Positions 9,007-18,514 of a stretch of DNA of 64,000 bases are shown here, in pieces. A program made the translations under genes and the position numbers. Source of the stretch: Beijerinckiaceae bacterium (GTDB lineage: Bacteria > Pseudomonadota > Alphaproteobacteria > Rhizobiales > Beijerinckiaceae); NCBI GenBank assembly GCA_027533425.1, contig JAPZUD010000001.1:806001-870000 (forward strand), given 5' to 3'. Positions within the stretch are counted from its first letter, which is position 1, and the number at the start of each line of letters is the position of its first letter. Below the pieces are notes generated by a model. That model was not told the origin of the DNA, did no database searches, and saw nothing but the letters and a program-made list of their open reading frames with translations.

Positions 9007-9897
9007 TTGACGACACCCCCGCTCCCCCCTGCCCGTCTCGCGCGGTTCCGGCTCGAGGCCCTCGGCTTCCGGGCCATGGCCGGGCTGATCCACGCGCTGG
9101 GTCCGGACCGGGCCAGCGCGCTGTCCGGCGCAATGTGGCGGAAGGCGGCGCCGTTCAACAAGCGTCATGCCCGCGCCCGCGAGCAGATGGCGGCGAGCCT
9201 GCCGGAGATCGACGCCGCCACGCGCGAGCGCCATCTCGACGCGATGTGGGACAATCTCGGCCGCACCACGGCGGAGGCCTTTCATATCGGCGCGCTGACC
9301 GCCGATCTCGACCGCTTCCGCATCGGGGAGGAAACCCGGGAGGCCGTGGCGGCGGCAAAGGCGCGTGGCGCGGTTTTCGTGTCGCTCCACCAGGGCAACT
9401 GGGAATTGGCCGCCCCCCTGCTCCACCGGCTTGGACTGCCGGTGGCCGGCGTCTACCAGCGCCTGCAGAATCCTTTCGTCGAGGCCGAGGCCTCGAAGCT
9501 CCGCCTGCCCTTCTACCGGCTCGGCTTGCATTCCAAGGGCCATGACACGGCGCGCCACCTGCTCCGCATGGTCGGCCAGGGCGGCACCGTGACGATCATG
9601 GCCGACCTGCGCGACCTGACCGGCCTCGCCGTGCCCTTCTTCGGACGCCCGGCCCCCTCGACGCTTTTCCCGGCCCTGCTGGCGCGGGGACGCGACGTTC
9701 CGCTCTTTGCAGGGATGGTGTTGCGGGAAACCGGCGCGACCTTCCGGGTCCGAACGGTCGAGATCCCCGTTGCCCGGAGCGGCGACCGCGATGCCGACCT
9801 GCTGGAAACAACCGCGCGGATCCAGGCCTGTTTCGAGCAATCCATCCGCGAGCGGCCCGAACAATGGATGTGGGGCCATCGCCGCTGGGCGAAATGA
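9007..9897 (+). CDS. LpxL/HtrB-like lysophospholipid (lipid A) acyltransferase
   Basis: Inner-membrane acyltransferase of the bacterial lipid A biosynthesis family, about 296 residues. The catalytic H-x4-E motif is HQGNWE at residues 128-133; the acceptor/donor block Y-Q-R-L-QNP and the C-terminal RPEQWMWGHRRW (usual in LpxL/LpxM) are present. The best start is the TTG at 9007 with AGGA seven bases upstream; an ATG at 9076 would remove the N-terminal amphipathic segment. It should add a secondary acyl chain to Kdo-lipid A or a related lipid, but the acyl chain and substrate cannot be read from sequence. It is followed after 44 bases by hspQ. Confidence 0.88.
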   Translation: MTTPPLPPARLARFRLEALGFRAMAGLIHALGPDRASALSGAMWRKAAPFNKRHARAREQMAASLPEIDAATRERHLDAMWDNLGRTTAEAFHIGALTADLDRFRIGEETREAVAAAKARGAVFVSLHQGNWELAAPLLHRLGLPVAGVYQRLQNPFVEAEASKLRLPFYRLGLHSKGHDTARHLLRMVGQGGTVTIMADLRDLTGLAVPFFGRPAPSTLFPALLARGRDVPLFAGMVLRETGATFRVRTVEIPVARSGDRDADLLETTARIQACFEQSIRERPEQWMWGHRRWAK

Positions 9898-9941
9898 GGC
9901 GGGCATCTTGAGAGGCCGGGAAAAAGAACTATCATAAGGCG

Positions 9942-10274
9942 ATGAAATCGCGTCAGGCCAAGTTCACGATCGGGCAGGTTGTCAAGCACCGGATCTTTCC
10001 GTTCCGGGGCGTGATCTTCGATGTCGATCCCGAATTCGCCAATACCGAGGAATGGTGGCTCGCCATTCCCGAGGATATGCGGCCGCGCAAGGACCAGCCT
10101 TTTTATCATCTCTTCGCCGAGAACGAGGAAAACGAGTATATCGCCTATGTCTCGGAGCAGAACCTGTTGCCGGATGAATCCGGCCGGCCGTTGCGCCACC
10201 CGCAGATCGAGGAAATGTTCGAGCCGGGCATGGACGGGCAATTCGCCGTCAAGCGAAACGCGATGATCAACTGA
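9942..10274 (+). CDS. hspQ: Heat shock protein HspQ (YccV-like, hemimethylated-DNA-binding fold)
   Basis: Small cytoplasmic protein of 110 residues. It has the complete YccV-like beta-barrel signature: KFTIGQVVKHRIFPFRGVIFDVDPEF, then P-RKDQPFYHLFAENE and a YVSEQNLL ending. In E. coli HspQ affects DnaA stability and is a specificity enhancer for the Lon protease (known for the family, not shown here). The gene ends 32 bases before a bidirectional terminator. Confidence 0.93.
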   Translation: MKSRQAKFTIGQVVKHRIFPFRGVIFDVDPEFANTEEWWLAIPEDMRPRKDQPFYHLFAENEENEYIAYVSEQNLLPDESGRPLRHPQIEEMFEPGMDGQFAVKRNAMIN

Positions 10275-10305
10275 GCGGCAACGCTCCCGGCAGCACCCGT
10301 TCAAC

Positions 10306-10333
10306 AAAAAACCCCGGCCAGGCCGGGGTTTTT
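10306..10333. terminator. Bidirectional intrinsic terminator between hspQ and the IalB gene
   Basis: Inverted repeat AAAAACCCCGGCC / GGCCGGGGTTTTT around a central A; in RNA the inner bases open into the loop. T-rich tracts follow on either strand. It separates two convergent genes. Confidence 0.88.
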
Positions 10334-10356
10334 CAGGTCTGGACCGGAAGACCCGG

Positions 10357-11085
10357 TTACTGCTTGGGCGCCTGCTGGCGCTGGCGAAGCAATTCCTCGC
10401 CGCGGCGCTTCAGGTCGTCGGCATTGCCACCGGCCGGAGCCTGCTGCGGCTGGGCGCCCTGCTGCTGCATGCGCTGGAGTGTCTCCTGATCGATGCCGGC
10501 GCTGTCATAGGCCTTGGCAAAACCGGCGAGCGGAACCTCGAAATTCACTTCCTGGCCGATCTGGTTCTGCATGTCGATGCGCAGGGTCGTCGCTTTCTTG
10601 AGGCCATTGATCGTGGCCTCGTTCAGCTCGCCCTCGACGAAGCAGCCCTGCGGCAGGCAGATCTGGAACCGCGCATTGACCGGCTGCGTGCCTTCTGCCG
10701 AGAACCGGATGCCCGGCTGGATCAGGAAGGTGAGCGGCACGAGAATGCGCACGAAACGACGCGGCTCTTCCTTGATCGAATAGACCGCTACCGCCATGAC
10801 CGGCTGGTTGTTCTCGGCGACGAAGTCACGCGTTGTGTAGCAGATCGTCTTGTTGACGGAGGGGTCAAGCCCGCAGACCTTGAGCCAGTCGGCCTGGTCC
10901 GGCGCGGCCTTCAGCGGAACCTTCACGGCCGGCGGTGCAGCCGGCGCGGCAGGAGCGGCGGGCTGTGCCGGAGCCGGCTGGGCCGGACGCGGGGCCTGGG
11001 CCGATGCCGGCAGGCTGGCGAGCCCCGCCAGGGCCATCGCCGCGAGGCTGGCAGACCGGGCCATGTTGCTCATCGATACCATCAT
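10357..11085 (-). CDS. IalB-family (invasion-associated locus B) periplasmic protein
   Basis: Exported protein of about 242 residues: signal peptide (cleavage after PASAQ near residue 30), a Pro/Ala-rich linker (31-55), then the IalB beta domain W-L-K-V-CG...ICYTTRDF. Four cysteines (C71, C82, C143, C148) match the family's two disulfides. The tail is glutamine-rich (QRMQQQGAQPQQAP) with a charged helix. IalB proteins were first described from Bartonella as aiding red-cell entry, but most alphaproteobacteria carry several copies of unknown role, so no virulence function is implied. The start has two adjacent ATG codons behind an AGGA. Confidence 0.88.
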   Translation of the reverse strand: MMVSMSNMARSASLAAMALAGLASLPASAQAPRPAQPAPAQPAAPAAPAAPPAVKVPLKAAPDQADWLKVCGLDPSVNKTICYTTRDFVAENNQPVMAVAVYSIKEEPRRFVRILVPLTFLIQPGIRFSAEGTQPVNARFQICLPQGCFVEGELNEATINGLKKATTLRIDMQNQIGQEVNFEVPLAGFAKAYDSAGIDQETLQRMQQQGAQPQQAPAGGNADDLKRRGEELLRQRQQAPKQ

Positions 11086-11378
11086 TGTCCCATCCTTATC
11101 CGGGCTCGAATTCTCTCGCGCTCTCTAAGCGCCTTTCGGGCCTTTCCGCAAGTGCGCGCATCATGCGAGACATGCAGGGATCACGCAAAACAGGGCGTGC
11201 CGCCCGGACCCGGGCCAGCGCAACTGCGGAAAGCTTCCCGGCTGATCGGCCTTGATTGCGGCTGAAGATGGGCGATCCCGGCCATCTCACCGGCCTGACC
11301 CGTGGTTTGGCGGCGCACAGGGTCAGAATCCGCCGCTTCCCCATGGCGGAGCGCGCTGGGGCTGCTATTTTCGCGCCC
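11086..11378. other. Divergent intergenic region, no gene seen
   Basis: About 290 bases between the divergent IalB and solute-binding protein genes. It must carry both promoters, but no near-consensus -35/-10 pair or convincing operator could be picked out. The 3' part is in frame with the downstream gene and could be coding if an earlier start is used. Confidence 0.5.
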
Positions 11379-13232
11379 ATGATAACGCGGCGAATCATTC
11401 CCGGATCAGGCGCGCTGGCCGGCGCGTGCGGCCTCATGCGCGCCTTTGTCGCCCTTGCCCTCGCGGCCCTTTGCGTCATTCCGCCTGCCCGCGCCGAGGA
11501 GGCCCCCCATCGCCACGCCCTCGCGATGCATGGCGAGCCCGCCTTGCCACCGGGATTTGCGCATTTGCCCTATGCCAATCCTGCCGCGCCCAAGGGCGGC
11601 GCGCTCCGCCTCGGCCTCGCCGGTTCGTTCGACTCGCTCAACACCATGGCGATCAAGGGCAATGCGCCGCAGGCCTTGGTGCCCTATGTCGTCCAGCCCC
11701 TGATGATGCGCTCGGCCGACGAGCCCTTCACCCTCTACGGCCTGCTGGCGGAAACGGTCGCCGTGCCGCCCGACCGCCGCTTCGTCGAATTCCGCCTGAA
11801 TCCCGCCGCTCGCTTTTCCGATGGCCGGCCGGTCACCTCGGCCGATGTGCTCTTCTCGTGGGACCTGTTCACCACCCGGGGCCGGCCGAATTACCGCACC
11901 AACAAGACCAAGGTTGCGAAGGTCGAGACGCCGGATTCCCGGACCATCCGCTTCACCTTCCATTCCGCCGGCGATCAGGAATTGCCGCTGATTCTCGCCA
12001 TGATGCCGGTGCTGGCCGCCCATGCAACCGACCCGGAAAAATTCGAGAATATGGGCTTCACGCCCTTCCTCGGCTCCGGCCCCTACCTGATCGACGAGGT
12101 CGATCCGGGCACCCGCGTCAGCCTGAAGCGGCGGCAGGATTACTGGGCGAAGGACCTGCCTGTTCATCGCGGGCTCTACAATTTCGATACGATCAGCCTC
12201 GAATTCTTCCGCGATTCCAACACCCTGTTCGAAGCCTTCAAGACCGGTCTGCTCGATCTGCGCATCGAGACGGATCCGACAAAATGGCGCGAGGGCTATG
12301 CCATTCCCGCTGTCGAGGACGGGCGCATCCTGCGCGAGACCATACCGATCCGCGCGCCCAAGGGCATGACGGGCTTCATCTTCAACACGCGCCGTCCCGT
12401 CTTCGCTGACCGGCGCATCCGCGAGGGGCTGTTCCATCTCTTCGATTTCGAATGGCTGAACCGCAACCTCTTCGCCGGAATCTACCGCCGCACGGGCAGC
12501 TTCTTTGACGAGAGCGAATTGTCCTTCCGCTCCGGCCCGGTCGATGCCCGCGAGGCGGCGATCCTCGGCGCTGCGCTCGATACGCTGCCGCCGGCAATCC
12601 GGGACGGCACGTGGCGCCCCCCGGTCATGGATGGCTCCGGCCGCGACCGGCAGGTGATGCGCAAGGCGGTCGAACGGCTGGGCGAAGCCGGCTATGCCAT
12701 CCGCGAGGGGCGGATGGTCCAGCGCGAGACCGGGCAGCCGCTCACCTTCGAGATCATGGTCACCACGCGCGAGAAGGAGCGGATCGCCCTCGCCTTTGCC
12801 GATACGCTGAAACAGGTCGGCATCTTCCCCACAATCCGGCTGGTCGATTCCAGCCAGTACTGGTCGCGTGTCCGGCAATTCCAGTTTGACATGATCATCG
12901 AGGGCTATGTCGTCGGCCCCTCGCCGGGGCAGGAGCAGGGTAACCGCTGGTCGAGCCGCGCCGCCGAGACGCCGGGTACGCTGAACTGGGCCGGCGTCCG
13001 CTCGCCGGATATCGACCGCGTCATTGCCAGCCTGCTGGCGGCCCGCAGCCGCGAGGATTTCGTGGCGTCGGTGCGCGCGCTCGACCGGCTGCTGGTGGCC
13101 GGGCATTACGTCCTGCCGCTCTACCACGTCTCGGATCGCTGGGTGGCGCGCTGGAAGCACATTTCCCGGCCGGCAACCACGGCCGCCTACGACTTCCTGC
13201 ACGACAGCTTTTGGTTAACGCCGAATCACTAG
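11379..13232 (+). CDS. ABC transporter extracellular solute-binding protein, family 5 (YejA-like)
   Basis: Periplasmic peptide/oligopeptide-type binding protein of about 617 residues. It starts with a hydrophobic export signal ending ALCVIPPARAEE, then the YejA-like opening HALAMHGEPALPPGFAHLPY and NPAAPKGG. The family-5 stretch FRLNPAARFSDGRPVTSADV follows, with LGSGPYLIDEV later. Two starts are possible: ATG 11379, or ATG 11436, which places the signal peptide at the extreme N-terminus; neither has a good ribosome binding site. No permease or ATPase genes lie beside it, so it is an orphan that must use a transporter encoded elsewhere. YejA in enteric bacteria binds peptides (microcin C uptake); the ligand here is unknown. 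Confidence 0.9.
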   Translation: MITRRIIPGSGALAGACGLMRAFVALALAALCVIPPARAEEAPHRHALAMHGEPALPPGFAHLPYANPAAPKGGALRLGLAGSFDSLNTMAIKGNAPQALVPYVVQPLMMRSADEPFTLYGLLAETVAVPPDRRFVEFRLNPAARFSDGRPVTSADVLFSWDLFTTRGRPNYRTNKTKVAKVETPDSRTIRFTFHSAGDQELPLILAMMPVLAAHATDPEKFENMGFTPFLGSGPYLIDEVDPGTRVSLKRRQDYWAKDLPVHRGLYNFDTISLEFFRDSNTLFEAFKTGLLDLRIETDPTKWREGYAIPAVEDGRILRETIPIRAPKGMTGFIFNTRRPVFADRRIREGLFHLFDFEWLNRNLFAGIYRRTGSFFDESELSFRSGPVDAREAAILGAALDTLPPAIRDGTWRPPVMDGSGRDRQVMRKAVERLGEAGYAIREGRMVQRETGQPLTFEIMVTTREKERIALAFADTLKQVGIFPTIRLVDSSQYWSRVRQFQFDMIIEGYVVGPSPGQEQGNRWSSRAAETPGTLNWAGVRSPDIDRVIASLLAARSREDFVASVRALDRLLVAGHYVLPLYHVSDRWVARWKHISRPATTAAYDFLHDSFWLTPNH

Positions 13233-13284
13233 ACTGATCCCGCACGTTTTTCGAAGAGCGTCCCCAGACGCCCGGAGCCCCGGC

Positions 13285-14472
13285 ATGGACCGCACGACTG
13301 AACCCTCGCTGCTGCCCCCCTGGAACGACATCACGCTGCCTGCCCTGCTGGTCCGGCAGGCGGCAGAGGAACCGGATACCGTGTTCTGGAGCGATTGCCC
13401 CGGGCGCGAGGCCTGGAACGGGGTCGAGCCGCGCCACCTCACTGCGGCCAACGCTTTGGCCTGCACGCGGTTCCTCGCTGCGCAACTTTCCACCCTCGGT
13501 GTCCAGCGCGGCGACACGGTGCTGCTCCTGCTCGCCAATATCGTCGAATTCCCGATGGCGGTGATCGCCTGCGCCATGGCCGGCGCCGTGCCGCTGGTCA
13601 TGCCGGTGGACGAGAAGGTCGAGACGCTCCGTGCCGCCGCCGAGAAGCTCGGGGTCACGACCATCCTCACCACGGCGCGGGTCGGCGACGTCGCCAGCGG
13701 CGACAAGGCCCGTCAGGTCGCGGCAAAGGTGCTGACCATCCGCTGCGTTGCCGGCTTCGGGTTCGACCTGCCCGATGGCGTGGTGTCGCTCGAAGGCTGG
13801 TCGGAAGAGGATATCATGCCGGCCGAACCGGTGGAGCCGGCCCCCGGAGATATCGCGCTCGTCACGATGATGCGGACCGAAGGTCTGCTGGCGCCGGCGC
13901 GGCGCAGCCATGCCCAGCTTGTCGCGGAGGCGCTCGCCGTTCAGGCCAGCCTCGGTGGCGCCGATTTCGGCACGCTGGTCAGCCTGCTCCATCCCGGCAG
14001 CGCCGGCAGCTTTGCCGGCAGCCACGGCCTGTCCCTTGTTGCAGGCCGCCCGCTCGCCCTTGTCGGGCCCTATTCGCGCGAGGCCCTGCGCGGCCAGCTG
14101 AACCATGCGGAAACGCCGTTGCTGCTGGTCCCGGGGCATTTCTTCACCCGGGGTGAGGCTTCGGCGATCGAGGCGCTGGAAAACGTCCCGATGATCGCCT
14201 TCTCCCGCCGTGGCGACACCGAGGCGCTGGCGCCGCTGCCGGGCATGGCTCTGGCCCGGATCATTGCCGTCGACGAGCGTGCCGCCCTGGCTCTTCCCGC
14301 AGCGGCACCCGCGGTCGAAACGCTCACGGCCGGCCAGCCCGCCCATCCGCACAAGGGCCTTCTGTCCTCGAGCACGCTCTGGCTCGGCACCACGGAAAGC
14401 GGGGACTGGCTGGGCTTCGGCGCCGCCCGGATCGGCGAGCCGGCTTCCGGCTCGGCCAGCCAGGCCGCCTGA
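13285..14472 (+). CDS. Degenerate adenylate-forming (AMP-binding/ANL) protein lacking catalytic motifs
   Basis: About 395 residues resembling only the N-terminal domain of acyl-CoA synthetases: LPALLVRQAAEEPDTVFW, then LGVQRGDTVLLLLANIVEF and PVDEKVETLRAAAEKLG. Where an active enzyme has the Thr/Ser/Gly-rich P-loop (TSGTTGxPK), this one reads MMRTEGLLAPARRSHAQL. The YGxTE motif, the Asp-rich motif and the C-terminal lid domain are all absent. It is uninterrupted, with a good start (GGAG 8 bases before ATG 13285) and host-like codon use, so it looks like a maintained pseudo-enzyme rather than a decaying pseudogene. It converges on mfd with 21 bases between stops. Function unknown. Confidence 0.7.
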   Translation: MDRTTEPSLLPPWNDITLPALLVRQAAEEPDTVFWSDCPGREAWNGVEPRHLTAANALACTRFLAAQLSTLGVQRGDTVLLLLANIVEFPMAVIACAMAGAVPLVMPVDEKVETLRAAAEKLGVTTILTTARVGDVASGDKARQVAAKVLTIRCVAGFGFDLPDGVVSLEGWSEEDIMPAEPVEPAPGDIALVTMMRTEGLLAPARRSHAQLVAEALAVQASLGGADFGTLVSLLHPGSAGSFAGSHGLSLVAGRPLALVGPYSREALRGQLNHAETPLLLVPGHFFTRGEASAIEALENVPMIAFSRRGDTEALAPLPGMALARIIAVDERAALALPAAAPAVETLTAGQPAHPHKGLLSSSTLWLGTTESGDWLGFGAARIGEPASGSASQAA

Positions 14473-14493
14473 AGGTTCAAGGCCGCCGGAAGT

Positions 14494-17400
14494 CTATTTC
14501 CGCTTTTCGGCGATGCGGGCAATGTCCTGCATCAGCTTGCGCGTCGCTTCCAGCCGCACGACCGGATCCTCGAATGCGCCAGCGAAGACGATCTTCATAT
14601 CCGGCCGGACCTTCGCCGTCGTGCCCTTTTCCGAGACATACTGGACCAGCCCGTTCGGATTGGCGAAGGCGTTGTCCTTGAAGGCGATGATGATGCCCTT
14701 CGGCCCGGCATCGACCTTCTCGACATGGGCGCGGCGGCAGAGCAGCTTGATCGCGACGATCTTCATCAGCTGGCCGATTTCCGGCGGCAGCGGGCCGAAC
14801 CGATCGATCAGTTCGGCGGCGAATCCCTCGATATCGCCGTCATTTTCCACTTGCGAGAGCCGCCGGTAGAGCGCCATGCGCAGGTCGAGATCGGCAATAT
14901 ACTCCTCCGGAATGAGCACTGGCGTGCCGATGGCGATGGTCGGCGACCAGGCCTCCTCCTCCGGCAGCTCGATCCCCGCCTTGAGCGCAGCCACCGCCTC
15001 CTCCAGCATCTGCTGGTAGAGTTCATAGCCGACTTCCTTGATATGCCCGGATTGTTCGTCGCCCAGCAGGTTGCCGGCGCCCCGGATATCAAGATCGTGG
15101 CTGGCCAGCTGGAACCCGGCGCCCAGCGTGTCGAGCGAATGCAGCACCTTGAGCCGGCGCTCGGCATTGGGCGTCAACGTCCGGTTGACCGGCAGCGTGA
15201 AGAGCGCATAGGCGCGCGTCTTCGAACGCCCGACGCGCCCCCGCAACTGGTAGAGTTGCGACAGGCCGAACATATCGGCGCGATGCACGATCAGCGTGTT
15301 GGCGGCGGGAATATCGAGGCCGGATTCAACGATCGTCGTCGAAAGCAGCACGTCGAACTTGCCGTCATAGAAATCGCTCATCACGGATTCGAGTTCCGTG
15401 GCCGACATCTGGCCATGGCCGATGCCGACCCGCACTTCCGGCACATCCTTCTCGAGGAAGGCCTTCACCTCGGCGAGATCATCGATCCGCGGCACGACGT
15501 AGAAGGATTGCCCGCCGCGATAGCGTTCGCGCAACAGTGCCTCGCGCACGACCAGCGGATCGAACGGCGTGACGAAGCTGCGCACGGCCAGCCGGTCCAC
15601 CGGCGGCGTGGCAATGATCGAGAGTTCGCGCACGCCGGTCATGGCCAGCTGCAATGTCCGTGGGATCGGCGTGGCCGAGAGCGTCAGCACATGAACCTCG
15701 GCGCGCAATTCCTTCAGCCGCTCCTTGTGGGCGACGCCGAAATGCTGCTCCTCGTCGATGATGACGAGGCCGAGATCCTTGAAATGATTGCCCTTTCCGA
15801 GCAGGGCATGGGTGCCGACCACGATATCGACCGTGCCATTGGCCATTTCCTCGCGCGTCTTCTTGAGATCGGCGGCCGTGACCAGCCGCGAGGCCTGCGC
15901 GATCCGCAGCGGCAGCCCGGCGAAGCGGTTCTGGAAGGTGCGGAAATGCTGCCGCGCAAGGAGGGTCGTCGGCACGATCACCGCCACCTGCTTGCCGGAC
16001 ATCGCGACGACGAAAGCCGCACGCAGCGCAACTTCCGTCTTCCCGAACCCGACATCGCCGCAGACCAGCCGGTCCATCGGCCGGCCCGAGCCGAGATCGT
16101 CAATCACGGCATCGATGGCATTCTGCTGGTCCTCGGTCTCGTCGAAGGGGAACCGCGCCACGAATTCCTCGTAGAGCCCCTCCGGCGGCACGAGGCGCGG
16201 CGCCTCGCGCGTCAGCCGTTGCGCCGCCACCTTGATCAGCGCCCGCGCCATGTCGCGGATGCGCTGCTTCAGCTTGGCCTTGCGCGCCTGCCAGGCGCCG
16301 CCGCCCAGCCGGTCGAGCGTGGCATCGGTCTCCTCGGAGCCATAGCGGGTCAGCAGCTCGATATTCTCGACCGGCAGGAACAGCTTGTCCCCGCCCGCAT
16401 AGTGGATCTCGAGGCAATCATGCGGGGCACCGGCCGCGCTGATCGTCTTCAGCCCGATAAACCGTCCGATCCCGTGATCGACATGGACCACCACATCGCC
16501 GGCCTTGAGGCTGGTCAGTTCGGTGATGAAATCCTTCGCGCGCTTCTTGCTACGCTTCGGCCGCGTCAGCCTTTCGCCGAGCAGGTCCTCCTCGGAGAGC
16601 AGCACGAAATCCGGCGTCTCGAAGCCCTCCTGCAGCGCAATAGTCAGGAGTCCCGCTTCACCCTCCGGCAAATCCTTGAGATCATTGAGCGAACGGAGAA
16701 CGCGATGCCGGGCGAGGCCATGGTCGGCCAGCACGCCCCCCAGCCGGTCCCGCGCACCGTCGCTGCCGGCGGCAAAGATGATCCGGCGGCCATCGCGTGC
16801 CCGCGCGCGGGCATGATCCACGGCAGCCTGGAAAACATTCGCCTCCGGATTGGTGCGTTCGGGCGCGAAATCCCGCCCGCGATGCGTCCGTGCGGAGAAG
16901 ATCGTCCGTTCGCCGGCCGATTCCATCGCGAAGGGCGAAACCTCGATCGCCGCGCCGCGCATCTGCTGCCACTCCTCGCGGCTGCGATAGAGCAGCCCCG
17001 GCGGCAGCGGGCGATAGGGCACGGAATGCCCGTCCTCCTGCGTCGAGCGGCGCGCCTCGTAGTAATCCTCGATCTGGCTCAGCCGCTCCTGCGCCGCGCC
17101 ATCGGCCTGCGCGTCAAGCACGTACACCGTGCCGGGCAGATAGGCCTCGATCGGATCAAGCCCGGCATGGAACAGCGGCAGCCAATGCTCCATCCCGATA
17201 TGCTTGCGGCCCTCGCTGATATGCTCGTAGAGCGTGTCGCCGCGCAGATTGGCGCCAAATTGCGTCAGATACCCCTGCCGGAACCGCTTGATCGCCTCGG
17301 AGGTGAGCTGGAACTCGCTCATCGGCACCATTTCCAGCGCGCGGAGCTGGGCCGAGGAACGCTGCGTCTCCGGATCGAAACTGCGGATCGATTCCAGCGT

Positions 17401-18009
17401 GTCGCCGAAAAAGTCGAGCCGGACCGGCTCGGCAAATCCCGGCGGGAAGAGATCGACAATGCCGCCGCGCAGCGCATATTCCCCGACATCGCGCACGGTG
17501 GAACTGCGCTGGTAGCCATTGGCCTCCAGCCAGCCGGTGATCTCGCCGAGGTCGAGCGCGTTGCCCGGCGCGGCGGAAAAGCTCTGCCGGGCGACAAACC
17601 CCGCCGGCGGCAACTTCTGCAGCACCGCATTGACCGTGGTGACGAGCACGCGCGGCCGCGCGCCTCCGCGCGAGCGGACGAGCCGGGCGAGGCATTCCAT
17701 CCGCCGCGCGACAAGGCTCGCATTCGGCGAGGCGCGGTCATAGGGTTGGCAATCCCAGGCCGGAAGCGAAAGCACCTCGATTTCCGGCGCGAAAGCCTGC
17801 AGGGCGCCCTGCACTTCCGCCTGCCGCAGCCCGTCCCGGGCCACGAAGGTCATCAGGGCAGGCGCCTCGATGCCGCGCGCAAAGCGCAGGCGTGCCAGTT
17901 CAGCCAGAACCAGCCCCGCTGCGCCATCCGCCACATCCGCAAGCAGGACGGGCGAGGCCTTCTGGAGGGCGTGGTCGAGGCCAGCCTGGACGAGCGGTGG
18001 AAAGAGCAT
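14494..18009 (-). CDS. mfd: Transcription-repair coupling factor Mfd
   Basis: Large ATP-dependent DNA translocase (about 1171 residues) that removes stalled RNA polymerase and recruits UvrA. Visible domains: the UvrB-like N-terminal module; the RNA-polymerase-interaction module around residue 508 (GDVVVHVDHGIGRFIGL); the RecG-like motor with GDVGFGKTEVALRA near 651 and DEEQHFGV near 750; LSATPIPRTLQLAMTG; QLRGRVGRS; and a C-terminal regulatory domain. The start could be ATG 18009 or the in-frame TTG at 18018; ATG is preferred. It lies 51 bases downstream of sdhE on the same strand. Confidence 0.97.
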   Translation of the reverse strand: MLFPPLVQAGLDHALQKASPVLLADVADGAAGLVLAELARLRFARGIEAPALMTFVARDGLRQAEVQGALQAFAPEIEVLSLPAWDCQPYDRASPNASLVARRMECLARLVRSRGGARPRVLVTTVNAVLQKLPPAGFVARQSFSAAPGNALDLGEITGWLEANGYQRSSTVRDVGEYALRGGIVDLFPPGFAEPVRLDFFGDTLESIRSFDPETQRSSAQLRALEMVPMSEFQLTSEAIKRFRQGYLTQFGANLRGDTLYEHISEGRKHIGMEHWLPLFHAGLDPIEAYLPGTVYVLDAQADGAAQERLSQIEDYYEARRSTQEDGHSVPYRPLPPGLLYRSREEWQQMRGAAIEVSPFAMESAGERTIFSARTHRGRDFAPERTNPEANVFQAAVDHARARARDGRRIIFAAGSDGARDRLGGVLADHGLARHRVLRSLNDLKDLPEGEAGLLTIALQEGFETPDFVLLSEEDLLGERLTRPKRSKKRAKDFITELTSLKAGDVVVHVDHGIGRFIGLKTISAAGAPHDCLEIHYAGGDKLFLPVENIELLTRYGSEETDATLDRLGGGAWQARKAKLKQRIRDMARALIKVAAQRLTREAPRLVPPEGLYEEFVARFPFDETEDQQNAIDAVIDDLGSGRPMDRLVCGDVGFGKTEVALRAAFVVAMSGKQVAVIVPTTLLARQHFRTFQNRFAGLPLRIAQASRLVTAADLKKTREEMANGTVDIVVGTHALLGKGNHFKDLGLVIIDEEQHFGVAHKERLKELRAEVHVLTLSATPIPRTLQLAMTGVRELSIIATPPVDRLAVRSFVTPFDPLVVREALLRERYRGGQSFYVVPRIDDLAEVKAFLEKDVPEVRVGIGHGQMSATELESVMSDFYDGKFDVLLSTTIVESGLDIPAANTLIVHRADMFGLSQLYQLRGRVGRSKTRAYALFTLPVNRTLTPNAERRLKVLHSLDTLGAGFQLASHDLDIRGAGNLLGDEQSGHIKEVGYELYQQMLEEAVAALKAGIELPEEEAWSPTIAIGTPVLIPEEYIADLDLRMALYRRLSQVENDGDIEGFAAELIDRFGPLPPEIGQLMKIVAIKLLCRRAHVEKVDAGPKGIIIAFKDNAFANPNGLVQYVSEKGTTAKVRPDMKIVFAGAFEDPVVRLEATRKLMQDIARIAEKRK

Positions 18010-18060
18010 ACGAATCAACTCGATAGGGTCGGACGCCGGAAGGCCCGCCCTCAGTGCCGG

Positions 18061-18357
18061 TCAAAGATCGATCGGCTTGTCATGGGTGTGATACGCCTTG
18101 AGGCCCCGGAAGACCGGCGTGTCGTAATTCTCCGGCACCGGTTCGCCCTGCGCGATCCACGAAAAGAGATCACGGTCGGGCACCTCGATCAGCGCCTCGA
18201 ACAGATCCATCTCGCCCTCGGTCAGCGTCTCGATGACGGATTCGGCATAGCGGCCCATCAACAGGTCCATTTCGCGCGTCCCGCGATGCCAGGCACGGAA
18301 CAACAGGCGCTTGCGGCGCGGTTCGAGGCCCGCAGTGGAACGGGAAAGGCCGGTCAT
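18061..18357 (-). CDS. sdhE: Succinate dehydrogenase assembly factor SdhE (flavinylation factor)
   Basis: Small helical protein of 98 residues. It carries the RGxxE signature (RGTRE, residues 25-29) needed to help FAD attach covalently to SdhA, followed by EMDLLMGRYAE and the W-I-A-Q-G-E-P-VPE segment. It is upstream of mfd on the same strand and divergent from recG, an arrangement common in Hyphomicrobiales. Confidence 0.92.
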   Translation of the reverse strand: MTGLSRSTAGLEPRRKRLLFRAWHRGTREMDLLMGRYAESVIETLTEGEMDLFEALIEVPDRDLFSWIAQGEPVPENYDTPVFRGLKAYHTHDKPIDL

Positions 18358-18514
18358 GGCGGCTCCGGAAGGGTTTGGTCGGAAAACTCAGTCCGAATGA
18401 AGGGGGAAGCCCGGTGAAGTCAAGCCGTTTCCGCAGGGCTGCGACGGCATGGGCCGGACCAGGCCCCGCGCACCGGTCCTTGGCCCCGGCACCGCCTTGG
18501 GCTATCGGAAGGGA

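Noticed and set aside
13285-14472. Calling the AMP-binding-like gene a pseudogene
   Set aside because: No frameshift or internal stop, good start signals and host-like codon use; loss of motifs without loss of frame suggests a maintained protein.
14725-18417. A 1,230-codon open frame on the plus strand opposite mfd and sdhE
   Set aside because: It is the antisense shadow of strong G/C-ending codon use; the peptide is Arg/Gln/His-rich low-complexity with no family features, while mfd on the other strand is unmistakable.
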